In this document: one piece after another, positions 1 to 8,025 of the stretch
Layout: each line of letters starts with the position of its first letter
Numbering within the stretch: position 1 is the first letter of the stretch
Assembly (NCBI GenBank): GCA_003254885.1
Contig: QANT01006387.1
Location: 1 to 20,713 of the forward strand
Source of the DNA: Purshia tridentata
Taxonomy: Eukaryota; Streptophyta; Magnoliopsida; Rosales; Rosaceae
DNA: 20,713 bases
Direction: 5' to 3'
Made by a program: the position numbers and the translations under genes
Notes under the pieces: model-generated
What the model was told of the DNA's origin: nothing
What the model saw: only the letters and a program-made list of their open reading frames with translations
Database searches by the model: none

Positions 1-590
1 CCGACCTCCATTCCCCTCCGGCGACCCTCGCTGTCTAGACTCACCCCCCTCTCTCTCTCTCATCTTCCTTGCTATAACCAACAGAATAGCTTGCAAATAA
101 AACAGCAAAAACATCAATCATTCAATCAATCACCAAATAACAGTTGGGGACAACAAGTAAACCTCCAGCGCCAAATCCAACATCGGCCTCCTTCCAGTCA
201 GGTGCTTGTTTGGTCAATTCAATTATTGGGTTTTCATTTCTTACCAAAATCTCAAATGGGTTTTTGTTACTTCTATGAATTATTGCTGAAATCTATCGAA
301 TTTGTTCTGTTTTTGCTTCTAATACACTTTCATGTCAATTTCTGACTTTCACAAAGACGTAGTAATCTTTATGTATTTGTGAACTGTTGTTATAGTCAAT
401 GTTTAGTTCGAAACAATTTTTGTCTTTGTAGTCAGTAGTGATTCGAGCTGGAATTGGAAGTATTGGGTGTGAACCGTGTGATGTTGAGTTTTAGTAAGAG
501 TAGTTTAGGAAAATATATTGAGTGTATTAATAAGTTTTAACATTTTTTAAAATAAAGATGAGTGTAAAGAGTATGTTGCTGCTACTAATA
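1..590. other. left edge, no gene resolved
   Basis: Positions 1-60 are C- and CT-rich, ending in a short CT run at about 50-60, and are followed by AT-rich sequence. This could be the 5' leader of a plus-strand gene or the edge of a gene on either strand. A short open stretch at 91-345 has no recognisable domain and its composition matches non-coding DNA. I support no gene here. From 345 to 590 I see nothing but AT-rich sequence. Confidence 0.3.
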
Positions 591-1380
591 AAAATTTAGG
601 TTAATTGACTTTAAATACCAAATTTCAATAATTTTTTAGTTTAGGTACTAAAATTTAATAGCATTTTAGATTAGGTACTAATTGAAAAGTCAAACATAAT
701 AATATAGTAAAGGGCACTATAATTCACAAATATTACATCACATGCCACTACAATAAAAAATATATATATTTATATTACATCCATACTATTACATTAATTT
801 ATACTATATTGTATTAAAACTAAAAAAAATCAATCCAAACACATCTTAGATGTGACTGTTTTACATTTTAGTTGTGATTGTCTTGGTAAGTTGAAAAAGA
901 CAACTTCCACCACTATATTAAGTATTATTTTGAGTAAAAGTATTGTTTTGACCTCTATTTATACTATATTGCAAAATAATTTCTCTTCAAAAAATTTCAA
1001 TCCAGTCATAACCTAACTGTGAATGTATCACAATTTAGCTGTGACTGTCATTCAGTCACAACTAAATTTGAAGTTGAGTGTCGTACAGTTACAATTAAAA
1101 CTAAAGTTGAGACTATATTAACTAATTGTCAAGACAATATAAAAGTATCACGGAAAACTTTGTCAAAACTTTATAAATTTTATTTAAGACCTATCATATG
1201 TAAACCAAAGGACAGTAGAAGTGCAAATTTGTCAAAAAAATAAAGCCCAAAACAAATGGGCTGTAAATTTGTGACCTAATCTAAAAATTAAGTTCATTAG
1301 TTAGTAGTCAAACAAAAAAATTATGAGCAAAACCGATTTTCTAAAAAAGTATTGAAACTAGGTATTTAATCCTAAATTTC
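591..1380. mobile_element. AT-rich element with degenerate terminal inverted repeats
   Basis: The left end (591-640, reading AAATTTAGG then AAATACC, TTTCAATA and TTTTTTAG) is matched in inverse orientation by the right end (about 1340-1380). A second inverted match pairs TTTTAGATTAGGTAC (662-676) with GACCTAATCTAAAAATT (1272-1288). The interior has copies of TGTGACTG and its complement, including a near-perfect hairpin at 1032-1068 with 16-bp arms, one mismatch and a 5-base loop. This resembles the subterminal repeats of a non-autonomous DNA transposon. No coding capacity or target duplication was resolved, and the family is not assigned. Confidence 0.5.
1032..1068. repeat. short hairpin within transposon-like element
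   Basis: Two 16-base arms (1032-1047 and 1053-1068) are inverted complements with one mismatch around a 5-base loop. They contain the TGTGACTG / CAGTCACA motif found elsewhere in the same element, which fits a subterminal transposase-binding repeat. Confidence 0.5.
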
Positions 1381-1648
1381 TATAAAAAATTTTGATACAA
1401 ATAGGGCACCAATATTCTGGTTTGGTATATATATGAGTCATGTTATTAAATATATCTTTTTAATACCAAAAACACTTTTTTAATCCTTCTTTCTCTTTTT
1501 AATCTTTTATAGCTTTTTGTTTTTAAACCAGACAAAATTACCCTCTGATAAGAGGACCAAAATGCCCACTGTGCCTTCTCTTTCACTACTCTTTTTTATC
1601 AGAAACCAGGTTCCATTCTCTTTCTCTCATTCTCCTCTGCCAATAGCT

Positions 1649-1885
1649 ATGAGTGCTACCACACTCATAAACTGTCCTCAATTCACGGCCATTCAACCTT
1701 TTCTCTTCCCAGACCCTCACAATCACCAACCTCCCCCATTTTGGTGGGCCCCAAACCAACAAACCCACAAATGGCGATGCTGCTCTACTATCAAAGAGTC
1801 CTCCAGCATTCCTTCGCTGGAGTTCAATGTAGAAGGTGGGAAATCGGGTGCTGTTGATTGTGTGGTGCTGGGTGGTGGGATTAGT
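1649..1885 (+). pseudogene. protoporphyrinogen oxidase (plastid) 5' fragment, copy A
   Basis: From the ATG at 1649 the frame reads a Ser/Pro/His-rich leader like a plastid transit peptide. It is followed by EGGKSGAVDCVVLGGGIS, the start of the FAD-binding Rossmann motif that in plant PPOX1 reads DCV(V/I)VGGGISGLCIAQAL. After GGGIS the match stops and the frame ends four codons later (PHLL then stop), so more than 80% of the enzyme is absent. PPOX oxidises protoporphyrinogen IX to protoporphyrin IX in plastid haem and chlorophyll synthesis, but this piece cannot encode an enzyme. The frame is open upstream to 1517, and that part is shared 5' flank in both copies. Assignment rests on the transit-peptide-to-Rossmann junction and on copy B, which carries further PPOX motifs. 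Confidence 0.72.
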
Positions 1886-1916
1886 CCACATTTGCTGTAG
1901 CTAGTTAGAATTTCAT

Positions 1917-1965
1917 ATGTCGACACGATGTCAGCACCATGTCGATGCCCTGTTGAATGTGTTTT
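1917..1965. repeat. GTCGACAC/GTCAGCACCATG dispersed repeat, copy 1
   Basis: This short stretch contains ATGTCGACACGATGTCAG followed by CACCATGTCGATGCC. Related sequence occurs at 2643-2722, 3139-3245 and 6918-7019. It sits exactly at the boundary between the two host-gene fragments of copy A. Confidence 0.55.
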
Positions 1966-2124
1966 AAAATTTTATGTAAATTGGTGTGGATTTTGAACCT
2001 AGTCCTATACTAAATTATGCATTAGAATAAAGTAGTCTCCACATACAAACTTATGAATATATGGTATAATTAGCACCTTACAGATTTGTAGTTCAATATA
2101 TAATTACATAGTGCTGCTGGTGCA

Positions 2125-2277
2125 GGAAATTTTTGGGCTGCAACATCACATATTATCACTGAAGTTATAAGTTATGCAGCTCTTTCCTCGGCATGAGCAA
2201 TAACTCAGCTTGGGTGGGTTGCAAGACTTATTGTCCTATTGCTTTTTGCCTTTGTCAATCTCTATACATTCTCATGA
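2125..2277 (+). pseudogene. amino acid permease (AAP family) exon fragment, copy A
   Basis: Translated from 2125, the frame reads GNFWAATSHIITEVISYAA, then LSSA, a TGA stop at 2194-2196, and AITQLGWVARLIVLLLFAF followed by VNLYTFS. This matches the first transmembrane region of plant AAP permeases (TGTxWTAxAHIITAVIGSGVLSLAWAxAQLGWIAG..). The stop replaces the Trp of LAWA. A splice-acceptor-like TGCAG precedes the fragment at 2121-2125, where AAP genes carry an intron, suggesting capture of genomic DNA rather than cDNA. The piece covers about 50 of the roughly 480 residues and is not functional. Confidence 0.78.
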
Positions 2278-2642
2278 AACTATGGTACTATATATGTAGC
2301 CTTAAACCTAGTATTTAGTAGTTTGTATGGTACTAATTATGAAACTATTACATTTTTTTTTTATCGATTGAAACTATTGCATTTCAGTATCAATTTAATG
2401 ATATGTCTTAATTTCAATTGTTTCTTTTAATTGACATACTTGATAGCACATAATTTAGATTCTAAATGAAATACAGAAAAATTTCCTAGGGAAAATTTAG
2501 AAACACAAAGAAATATTTTGGAATATAAAATAAAGAAATTTGATCAATTTATTCTATTAGAGAGCTCTTTTTGCAATTCTTTGTTGTTATACTTTTGTAT
2601 AGTTAATAATATGAATAGTCATTTTATAGAGAGGACATTATG
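2278..2642. other. AT-rich spacer, nothing recognised
   Basis: This is AT-rich DNA with scattered homopolymer runs. No open frame, RNA gene or clear repeat structure was seen. Confidence 0.4.
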
Positions 2643-2722
2643 GTGCCTACACGATATCGACACAAACTGACTGCAATACGTGTCGGCACCATGTCGGCTT
2701 CATGCTAGCACTCTGTCGGCAT
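2643..2722. repeat. GTCGGCACCATGTCGGC dispersed repeat, copy 2
   Basis: This stretch contains CGTGTCGGCACCATGTCGGC and a second CTGTCGGCATCC, so the motif is iterated within the copy. It is related to 1917-1965, 3139-3245 and 6918-7019. Confidence 0.5.
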
Positions 2723-2723
2723 C

Positions 2724-3000
2724 CACAAATTTTGAAATTTATGCGTAGAGAAAATCCCTTAATATGAATCACATGATAACCTCTAGTGTAAGGATCAACA
2801 TCTACCACCTTGCTTGTGTGGCTCACAATAGCCTTTATAGACCCTAAAAAATGAGTAGTTATAGCAGACAATCCAATGAAATAGTAAGCAAGATCGAGAA
2901 AATATAAGAAGGTTCAAAAACTAACCTTAAAAGGAAGTTTTCCCTTGAAAAATAAAGTAGCTTTCACATTTTTCATGCCCAAATATACTGAAACTTCAAG
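2724..3000 (-). pseudogene. possible unidentified captured exon pieces (minus)
   Basis: On the minus strand two short open segments look protein-like. One at about 2999-2928 reads EVSVYLGMKNVKATLFF then KGKLPFK, and ends at AAG|GTTAGT, a good donor. The other at about 2843-2740 follows a pyrimidine/TTTTTTAG acceptor-like site and reads IKAIVSHTSKVVDVDPY then TRGYHVIHIKGFSLR. The frames do not join simply. I do not recognise the protein. Given the PPOX and AAP pieces nearby, this may be another captured fragment, but it could also be chance open frame. Confidence 0.3.
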
Positions 3001-3138
3001 CATGCTTTTTAGGATTTGCTGAAATTACTTGTAGTTCATTGTTATGGTTAGTTTGGATTTTTGAGTTTTCGGTTTTTTGGAAATTGCATTTTGCGTGCAA
3101 TTCATAATTCCAAAGCAATACATATTGAATATCTTCTA

Positions 3139-3245
3139 GTGTTGACACAGTGTCAACACAGTGCCAATAAGGTGCTAACACACGAAATTGGGATGTGATA
3201 TAGTCAGTTCATGATGTGTTGACGCCGTGTCGGCACCATGTCCGT
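3139..3245. repeat. GTTGACAC/GTCGGCACCATGTC dispersed repeat, copy 3
   Basis: This stretch contains GTTGACACAGTGTCAACAC (itself a near-palindrome) and, about 80 bases on, GTTGACGCCGTGTCGGCACC. It is the same family as 1917-1965, 2643-2722 and 6918-7019, with an inverted-repeat-like arrangement also seen in the 6918 copy. Confidence 0.5.
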
Positions 3246-3292
3246 ATTCGCATTCATGCTTATTTAATTTCATTCACATTAGATCCTTGTCC

Positions 3293-3354
3293 ATATATAC
3301 ATACATATATATATATATATAAATATATATATAAATATATATATATATATGTAT
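3293..3354. repeat. TA-rich microsatellite at LTR target site
   Basis: A nearly pure alternating AT tract with two AAA interruptions ends directly at the solo LTR. The same kind of TA tract lies at 5744-5767 on the far side of the foldback element. Before the LTR inserted, this tract probably abutted the foldback element's left tip. Confidence 0.7.
3350..3354. repeat. target-site duplication TGTAT, left
   Basis: This is identical to 5363-5367 and directly abuts the TG end of the solo LTR. A 5-bp duplication is standard for LTR retrotransposon integration. Confidence 0.85.
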
Positions 3355-5362
3355 TGTAACACCCCGTACCTTACAAAGTGATTTTGAAAAGTTTTTTAAA
3401 GGTTTTCGGGATTTTTATCGGAGAAGTAAAACGTTTTGGAGGTTTTCGAATTTTAAAGTTTGATTTTAACTTGGGGACAAAAGTTGACTTTTAGTTTGAG
3501 CAAAGTTTTCGCGTTGACTTTGTGTTCATTAGAAAGGTCTCGTTCTCACGAGTTCGTAGACACGAAGCACGCGTCAAACGGATCTATGGTTTGGAAGTTA
3601 CGGACGTGTGAAGAGAGGGGCAAACTTGTAATTTTGGAAAAATTGGATTTTAAAAGGCACAGAAACCCAGATTTTTATTTCAGTTCTCTCTCCTCTCTCG
3701 CACCCTCTCTCTCTCACGCGACTTCTCCCTTCAGCTGCGTTTTTCGCCGGTGCGTGGGGGCGCGTCCAGCGGCGGCTGAGGTCGGACTTTAGCTTGCTGA
3801 GCTGGCCTCCTCCCTCTTTTGCTTCCTGTAGCCACCGTCCAGCCTAAAAACGCCCGGAAAAAGAGACCCAGATCGCGAATAGTTGGCGTCACGGCGGCGA
3901 TCGTGGCAATTCTGGCGACGACGCGACCTCCCACCTGCCTAGATCTTCTCCACTCGTCGAGCCCAACGTGTTGGTGTGCTCTGATCGTCAGTTGGACCGC
4001 CGTGGACGGCGGATCGACATTGAGCAGGCCGGCGGCTTTCCGGCCATTTTTCCTCCTTTTCCGGCCACTTTTGGCCGTTGACCCAAGTTTAAGTTTTGGT
4101 CCCCTCCATGTACTCTACGTGCTTGTGTAGTTCGTTTTAGCTAAACGTGAGTTTCAGTTTTGTGCAGTTGACTGCCGTTGACCACCCGTTGACCACCGTG
4201 GGTCCCGCTGCGTGTGGTGGCGCCAGTGACCCGTTCCTTGGTTTTTGGCCTCGGGCCAACCACCCGAACCTGCTGGTGAGTTTGGGTGAGTTTCTTGGAC
4301 TTTAAGTGTGCTTTCCGGGGTCGGGCAGCCACCGTGTGTGGTGGTTCCCGCCCGTTTTAGTTGGTTAGTGAACCTGTTGTGAACTTTGCCTTGTTTGTTG
4401 GTTTGTCTGGTCTTAACAGGTACGTTTGGCTCAGGAATTGGATTTCCGATGCCGTTGTGCTGCCGGATTTTGAAATTCGAGCAAAGGAGCCACGAAGGGC
4501 AATTCGGTTTTGCGTGGTCATAGTGAGTGATTTAAGTTCAGTTAATTTTCAATTTCAGTTCAGTTACTTGCTTGTCTTGTGTGCTTTTCGATTGGTTGCT
4601 GTTTGCTAGTTAAGGGGGTACGGAATTAGGAGTGGAAATCCCGACAGTTTAAAGGTTATTTGAGGTTAAAGGTTTAATTAAGAGATTGGAGTATGAGTGG
4701 GTATTAATTGAAGATTAAGTTGGATTCTAAGTAGGAATCAGTGGTTATTGTTCGAAGATTAGTGAATTCCAGTTGGAGAATTTAGTTGGATTCCAGGTCA
4801 GGATCTTGTGGACTAATTCGAGGTGATTTTCAGTTTAGAGGTTAAATTGAGGATGATTGAGGTATTACTGATCACAGTGAAATTGATTGGTTTAGAGGAT
4901 TTGGTGATCAGGTTAAGGATTGTGATTTCTGGTTTGTGAACTGTTTTTGATTCGAGGCATTAAGGTAGTTCTTTATTTGATTATTTTAATTGATCTTAAT
5001 TTGAGGTTTCTAGTTAGATTTCACTCTTACGAGCTCTAGTGAGCTTACCGGGTTTGTGTGTAAACCCGGTGCACCTGTGGTTGGGTGCAGAGTTTGGTTT
5101 TTCAGGTTAAGCAGGCTGAGGAGACAGTGGAGAGAAGACGAGGCAGTGGAACCAGCAGCATTTCAGAACTTTATTTTACAGTTTGATGTTCGTGTAAAAA
5201 GTTTTACAACTTGGTTTTATAAATGTGCTTTTGTAATTTACAGTTGTTTCAATAAAATTATTTTATATTCATGGCTCACAGTTTCAGAAAAGGGCCCACA
5301 GTTTCAGGAAACAGTTTCCAGTTTTCAGTTTGTTTTCATGTACCCGAGGGTCGGGCGTGACA
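3355..5362 (+). mobile_element. solo LTR of an LTR retrotransposon, 2008 bp
   Basis: The element begins TGTAACACCCCGTACC and ends GGGTCGGGCGTGACA, the TG..CA ends of an LTR with a short imperfect terminal inverted repeat. It is flanked by perfect 5-bp target duplications TGTAT at 3350-3354 and 5363-5367. No gag, protease, RT or integrase sequence, primer-binding site or second LTR is present, so this is a solo LTR left by LTR-LTR recombination. A TATA-like TTTTAAAAGG (about 3647) is followed by a CT-rich leader, and AATAAA lies at 5251-5256, which fits U3/R signals read on the plus strand. The GC-rich middle (about 3720-4350) gives long but meaningless open frames on both strands. The end sequences suggest Ty3/Gypsy, but this is inference. 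Confidence 0.85.
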
Positions 5363-5367
5363 TGTAT
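5363..5367. repeat. target-site duplication TGTAT, right
   Basis: This directly abuts the CA end of the solo LTR and is identical to 3350-3354. Confidence 0.85.
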
Positions 5368-5745
5368 ACAAGACCCTTCCAATGTGGGATCCCTCATGGG
5401 GGCCTACTCCATATAATATTTCAACGATCCGAACCGTCTAATCTTTAGGTTTTTATTCAAAGATTATCCTTGCAAAAGATTAGTCAAGTCGGAAATTATT
5501 TACCTATCTAACTTTGATAAAATAAATAGACGAACCAAATCTCTTTCATGAAACCATCTATTTGTCGAACCAAACTTAGATAAGTAAATGATTTTCGATT
5601 TGACTAATTTTTTGCAAGAATGATCTATGAATAGAGGCTTAAAAAATAGATGGTTTGGATTGTTGAAAACTTACAAGGAGTGGGCCCATCTGACCTATCT
5701 CACAATTAACCTTAAATGTGGGATCCCACACTTGAAGATGCCTGT
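5368..5745. mobile_element. foldback / long inverted-repeat MITE, copy 1
   Basis: The two halves are inverted, diverged copies of each other. The left arm (about 5382-5545: GTGGGATCCCTCATGGGGGC, CGAACCGTCTA, CTTGCAAAAGATTAGTCAAG, TTTACCTATCTAACTTTG) pairs with the right arm (about 5560-5738) around a centre near 5550. The right tip reads GTGGGATCCCACACTTGAAG and runs into a TA tract. A related copy, interrupted by a LINE piece, occurs at 14656-15448. It has no coding capacity, and RNA from it would fold into a long hairpin. The solo LTR landed at its left tip. Confidence 0.7.
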
Positions 5746-5799
5746 ATATATATATATATATATATATGTGCGTGTGTGCGTGTGTGTGCGTGTGTGTGC
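5744..5799. repeat. (TA)n followed by (TG)n microsatellite
   Basis: A pure TA run at 5744-5767 is followed by a TG run with CG interruptions to 5799. It lies at the right tip of the foldback element. Any open frame through it is a repeat artefact. Confidence 0.9.
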
Positions 5800-6628
5800 T
5801 GAGATATCAGTTCAAATAGCAAATGAACACATACAAAATATGGAGATAATAGTTTTATTAATTTGGTTTACCATACTTATGATAGATTTGTCGGTAATGA
5901 GAGCTAAGGCAATGTTATATGCTTGACTTGTTTATAGAAGACTTTTGATCTGTTATACAAATTGTTAAAATTTGGTTGCCATCTTTACTAATCTAAAAAA
6001 GTAATTTGTGATCTATTTTTGCAATTGCTTTGAAGTCATCTTTCAAAAACCCCTACAGAAGCAATTTCCAGTATCAATTTTTTTTTGCTTTCTCTTTTAG
6101 CTAGCCTAGTTGCTTGTCTACCATTTAGCTAGATCTACATCATAGCTTGTCTAGCATGGAGCATTCTTATTATTCCTCATTGAAAAGTTTTCCAAATATA
6201 TTTGTTGATTATTTTTCAATTTATGCAATTCAGCAGTGACTATATGCATTAAGATATTGGTCTTCTTTCCTATTCTCACTATTGAACTAGTTGACTATAC
6301 TTCCATAATTGAGTGGAGGATGTGAGGTTGCAAGTTTAGAGCCTAATGGCTGGTACACAAGTCAAATGGGTAGTGGATGTTTCTTGAGGAAAGAGGTTTG
6401 GCAAGGTAAATGCTTTCAAGAATATTCAAGTTGTTGATAGCTCCAATAATCTTAAGACCCTTAAAAGTTGGACACCTTCACTTAGCAATCAAACTGCTAT
6501 AATGTTCAACTGGTAATAATGGGAATGAGTCAAGGCATACTATGAAGGTTGGGCAAATTCACTGAGCATGCAATGTCAAAAATCATTTTGCCCAATCTTT
6601 ACTTTCCCATGTATCATTTAGTCTAGTG
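5800..6628. other. intergenic, nothing recognised
   Basis: This is AT-rich sequence with no convincing open frame, RNA gene or terminal repeats. The stretch 6330-6560 is somewhat less AT-rich and could be decayed gene or transposon sequence, but I recognise no protein in any frame. Confidence 0.35.
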
Positions 6629-6629
6629 C

Positions 6630-6755
6630 AGTATAAAGCAACATGACAATACGTCCTGCAACCCACCCAAGATGTGTTATTGCTCATTCCAGGGAAATAG
6701 CTTTAGACCTTATAACTTCAGTGATAATATGCGATGTTGTAGCCCAAAAATTTCT
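6630..6755 (-). pseudogene. amino acid permease (AAP family) exon fragment, copy B
   Basis: Minus-strand translation from 6755 gives RNFWATTSHIITEVIRSKA, then ISLE, a TGA stop (6686-6684), then AITHLGWVAGRIVMLL. It is the same AAP first-membrane-segment region as 2125-2277, with the Trp of LAWA replaced by the same stop. The GWVAG motif is better preserved here than in copy A. Homology ends near 6630. Not functional. Confidence 0.75.
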
Positions 6756-6917
6756 TGCAACATGTAATTATGTATTGAACTAGAAATCTATAAGGTGCTA
6801 ATTAAATCATATATTCACAAGGTTGTATGTGAAGACTGCTTTATTCTAATACATAATTTATTATAGAATTAGGTCCAAAATCCACACCAATTTACATAAC
6901 ATATTTAAACATATTCG

Positions 6918-7019
6918 ATAGGGCCTCGGCATGGTGCTGACATCGTGTTGACACATGAAATTCCAACTAGCTACAACAAATGACGACATCATGTGTTGAC
7001 ATGGTGTCAATGCCCTGTT
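6918..7019. repeat. GTTGACAC dispersed repeat with inverted halves, copy 4
   Basis: The left part GGCATGGTGCTGACATCG plus TGTTGACACATGA and the right part ATGTGTTGACATGGTGTC surround a short centre containing TAGCTACAACAAATG. This is the same family as 1917-1965. It marks the junction between the PPOX and AAP-linker parts of copy B. Confidence 0.5.
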
Positions 7020-7334
7020 GAAAGGGTGTAAACTGTTGGGTCCCTCCTCCCAAAGAAGCCAGTGCTTGAGTGATGCAGAGCCCATGGATCCCACCGTCTA
7101 CCACCACACAATCAATGACACCCGATTTCCCACTTTCTACACTGAACTCCAGCTGAGGAATGCTGGAGGGCTCTTTGGCAGTAGATTAGCATCACCATTT
7201 GAGGAAGTGGTGAGTGGGTTTGATTGGTTTAGGCCCACCAAAATGGAGGGAGGTTGGTGATTGTGAGAGTCTGGGAAGAAAAGAGATTGAATGTCCATGA
7301 ATTGAGAAAGGTCTATGAGTTTGGTAGCACTCAT
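7019..7334 (-). pseudogene. protoporphyrinogen oxidase (plastid) 5' fragment, copy B
   Basis: On the minus strand the ATG at 7334 opens MSATKLIDLSQFMD, colinear with copy A. A frameshift follows in the transit-peptide part, and the correct frame resumes as SGKSGVIDCVVVDGG then IHGLCITQALA (PPOX1: DCVVVGGGISGLCIAQALA). It is followed, in another frame, by LLWEEGPNSLHPFN, matching PPOX1 LWEEGPNSFQPSDP. About 40 residues between these motifs are missing, so two normally separated segments are abutted. The GGGISG flavin loop is mutated (DGGIHG). This confirms the PPOX identity of both copies. Not functional. Confidence 0.8.
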
Positions 7335-7559
7335 GGCCATTGGCAAAGGAGAATGAGAGAAAGAGAAGGCAACTTATTTTCTTATAACAGAGAGATCGTG
7401 AAAGAAAAGGCACAGTGGGCATTTTGGCCTTCTTATCAAAGGGTAATTTTGTGTGGTTTAAGGACAAAAAGCTATAAAAGATTGAAAAGAGAGAGCCGGG
7501 TTAGAAAGGTGTTTTTGGTATTAAAAGGGTATATTTAATAAAATTACACTACATATATC

Positions 7560-8025
7560 TGATATTATATGATAAATTATTAATTTGGAAATAATATTAA
7601 GTTTACTAATTATGTGTCAATCAAATGATCTGCTTAGGACATTTGGAGTGGGTCTTCAAAATGATGTACTATCACCGATCTCTTTTTCTATGTTTTTTTT
7701 TCTTTGGCAAGAATTTGTTATTGAAAAGGATAAATAGTTATTTTGGTCTCCAAATTATTACACTTATATCAGTTTGGTCCTCCAGCTTCTAATTTAAAAA
7801 ATTAAGAACTTTAACTTTTTCAATTTTGTCAATTGATGACTTTTTCATCAATTTACACATTTTTTTATTTAAATTTATGTTTTTATAACACTATGTAAAG
7901 TACTTTTTAAAGGCAAAATATTTCATTTCATTTAGATTTTACCCTTTTTTTCTCTTTTGTTAAAAATTGCCCAGCATTTGCTGCATCCTCTTGGGGCAAA
8001 TCGCTGTAGTAGGGGTACAACGGAG
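7560..8025. other. upstream region of the SET-domain gene
   Basis: This AT-rich intergenic stretch runs up to the ATG at 8026. At about 7735-7860 it has phrases such as TTTTGGTCTCCAAATTATTA and AGTTTGGTCCTCC, typical of dispersed plant repeats. The last 70 bases include a T-rich tract (about 7940-7965) and no upstream in-frame ATG, so they are probably promoter and 5' UTR. No clear TATA box could be fixed. Confidence 0.4.

Larger units (their letters stand above)
1443..2277 (+). repeat. chimeric gene-fragment unit, copy A (plus orientation)
   Basis: This block is clearly homologous to about 6630-7543 on the opposite strand. It holds, in order, a 5' flank containing a TATA-like TTTTATAGC near 1505, a protoporphyrinogen oxidase 5' coding piece (1649-1885), a junction with a GTCGACAC / GTCAGCACCATG repeat (about 1917-1965), about 160 bp of AT-rich sequence, and an amino acid permease exon piece (2125-2277). 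Homology with the other copy begins near 1443 (TTATTAAATATA) and fades after about 2252. Such chimeras are typical of gene-fragment capture by Pack-type DNA transposons or Helitrons. I could not define the element's termini. Confidence 0.7.
6630..7543 (-). repeat. chimeric gene-fragment unit, copy B (minus orientation)
   Basis: This is the inverted counterpart of 1443-2277. Read on the minus strand it gives 5' flank (7543-7335) with the same TTTTATAGC, a PPOX piece (7334-7019), the GTTGACAC repeat region, AT-rich linker and an AAP exon piece (6755-6630). It retains more PPOX sequence than copy A, while copy A retains slightly more AAP. Both sides of the linker are alignable, so the two copies descend from one chimeric ancestor. 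Confidence 0.7.

Noticed and set aside
91..345. 84-residue open frame at the left edge
   Set aside because: It has no in-frame ATG at its reported start, no domain, and a hydrophobic tail from T-rich DNA. It may be UTR.
3460..4130. Open frames of about 100 residues in the GC-rich part of the solo LTR
   Set aside because: They sit inside an LTR defined by TG..CA ends and target duplications, and show no protein motif.
5744..5926. Open frame through the TA/TG microsatellite
   Set aside because: It is repeat-derived dipeptides (YIYIYI, VCVCV) with no other support.
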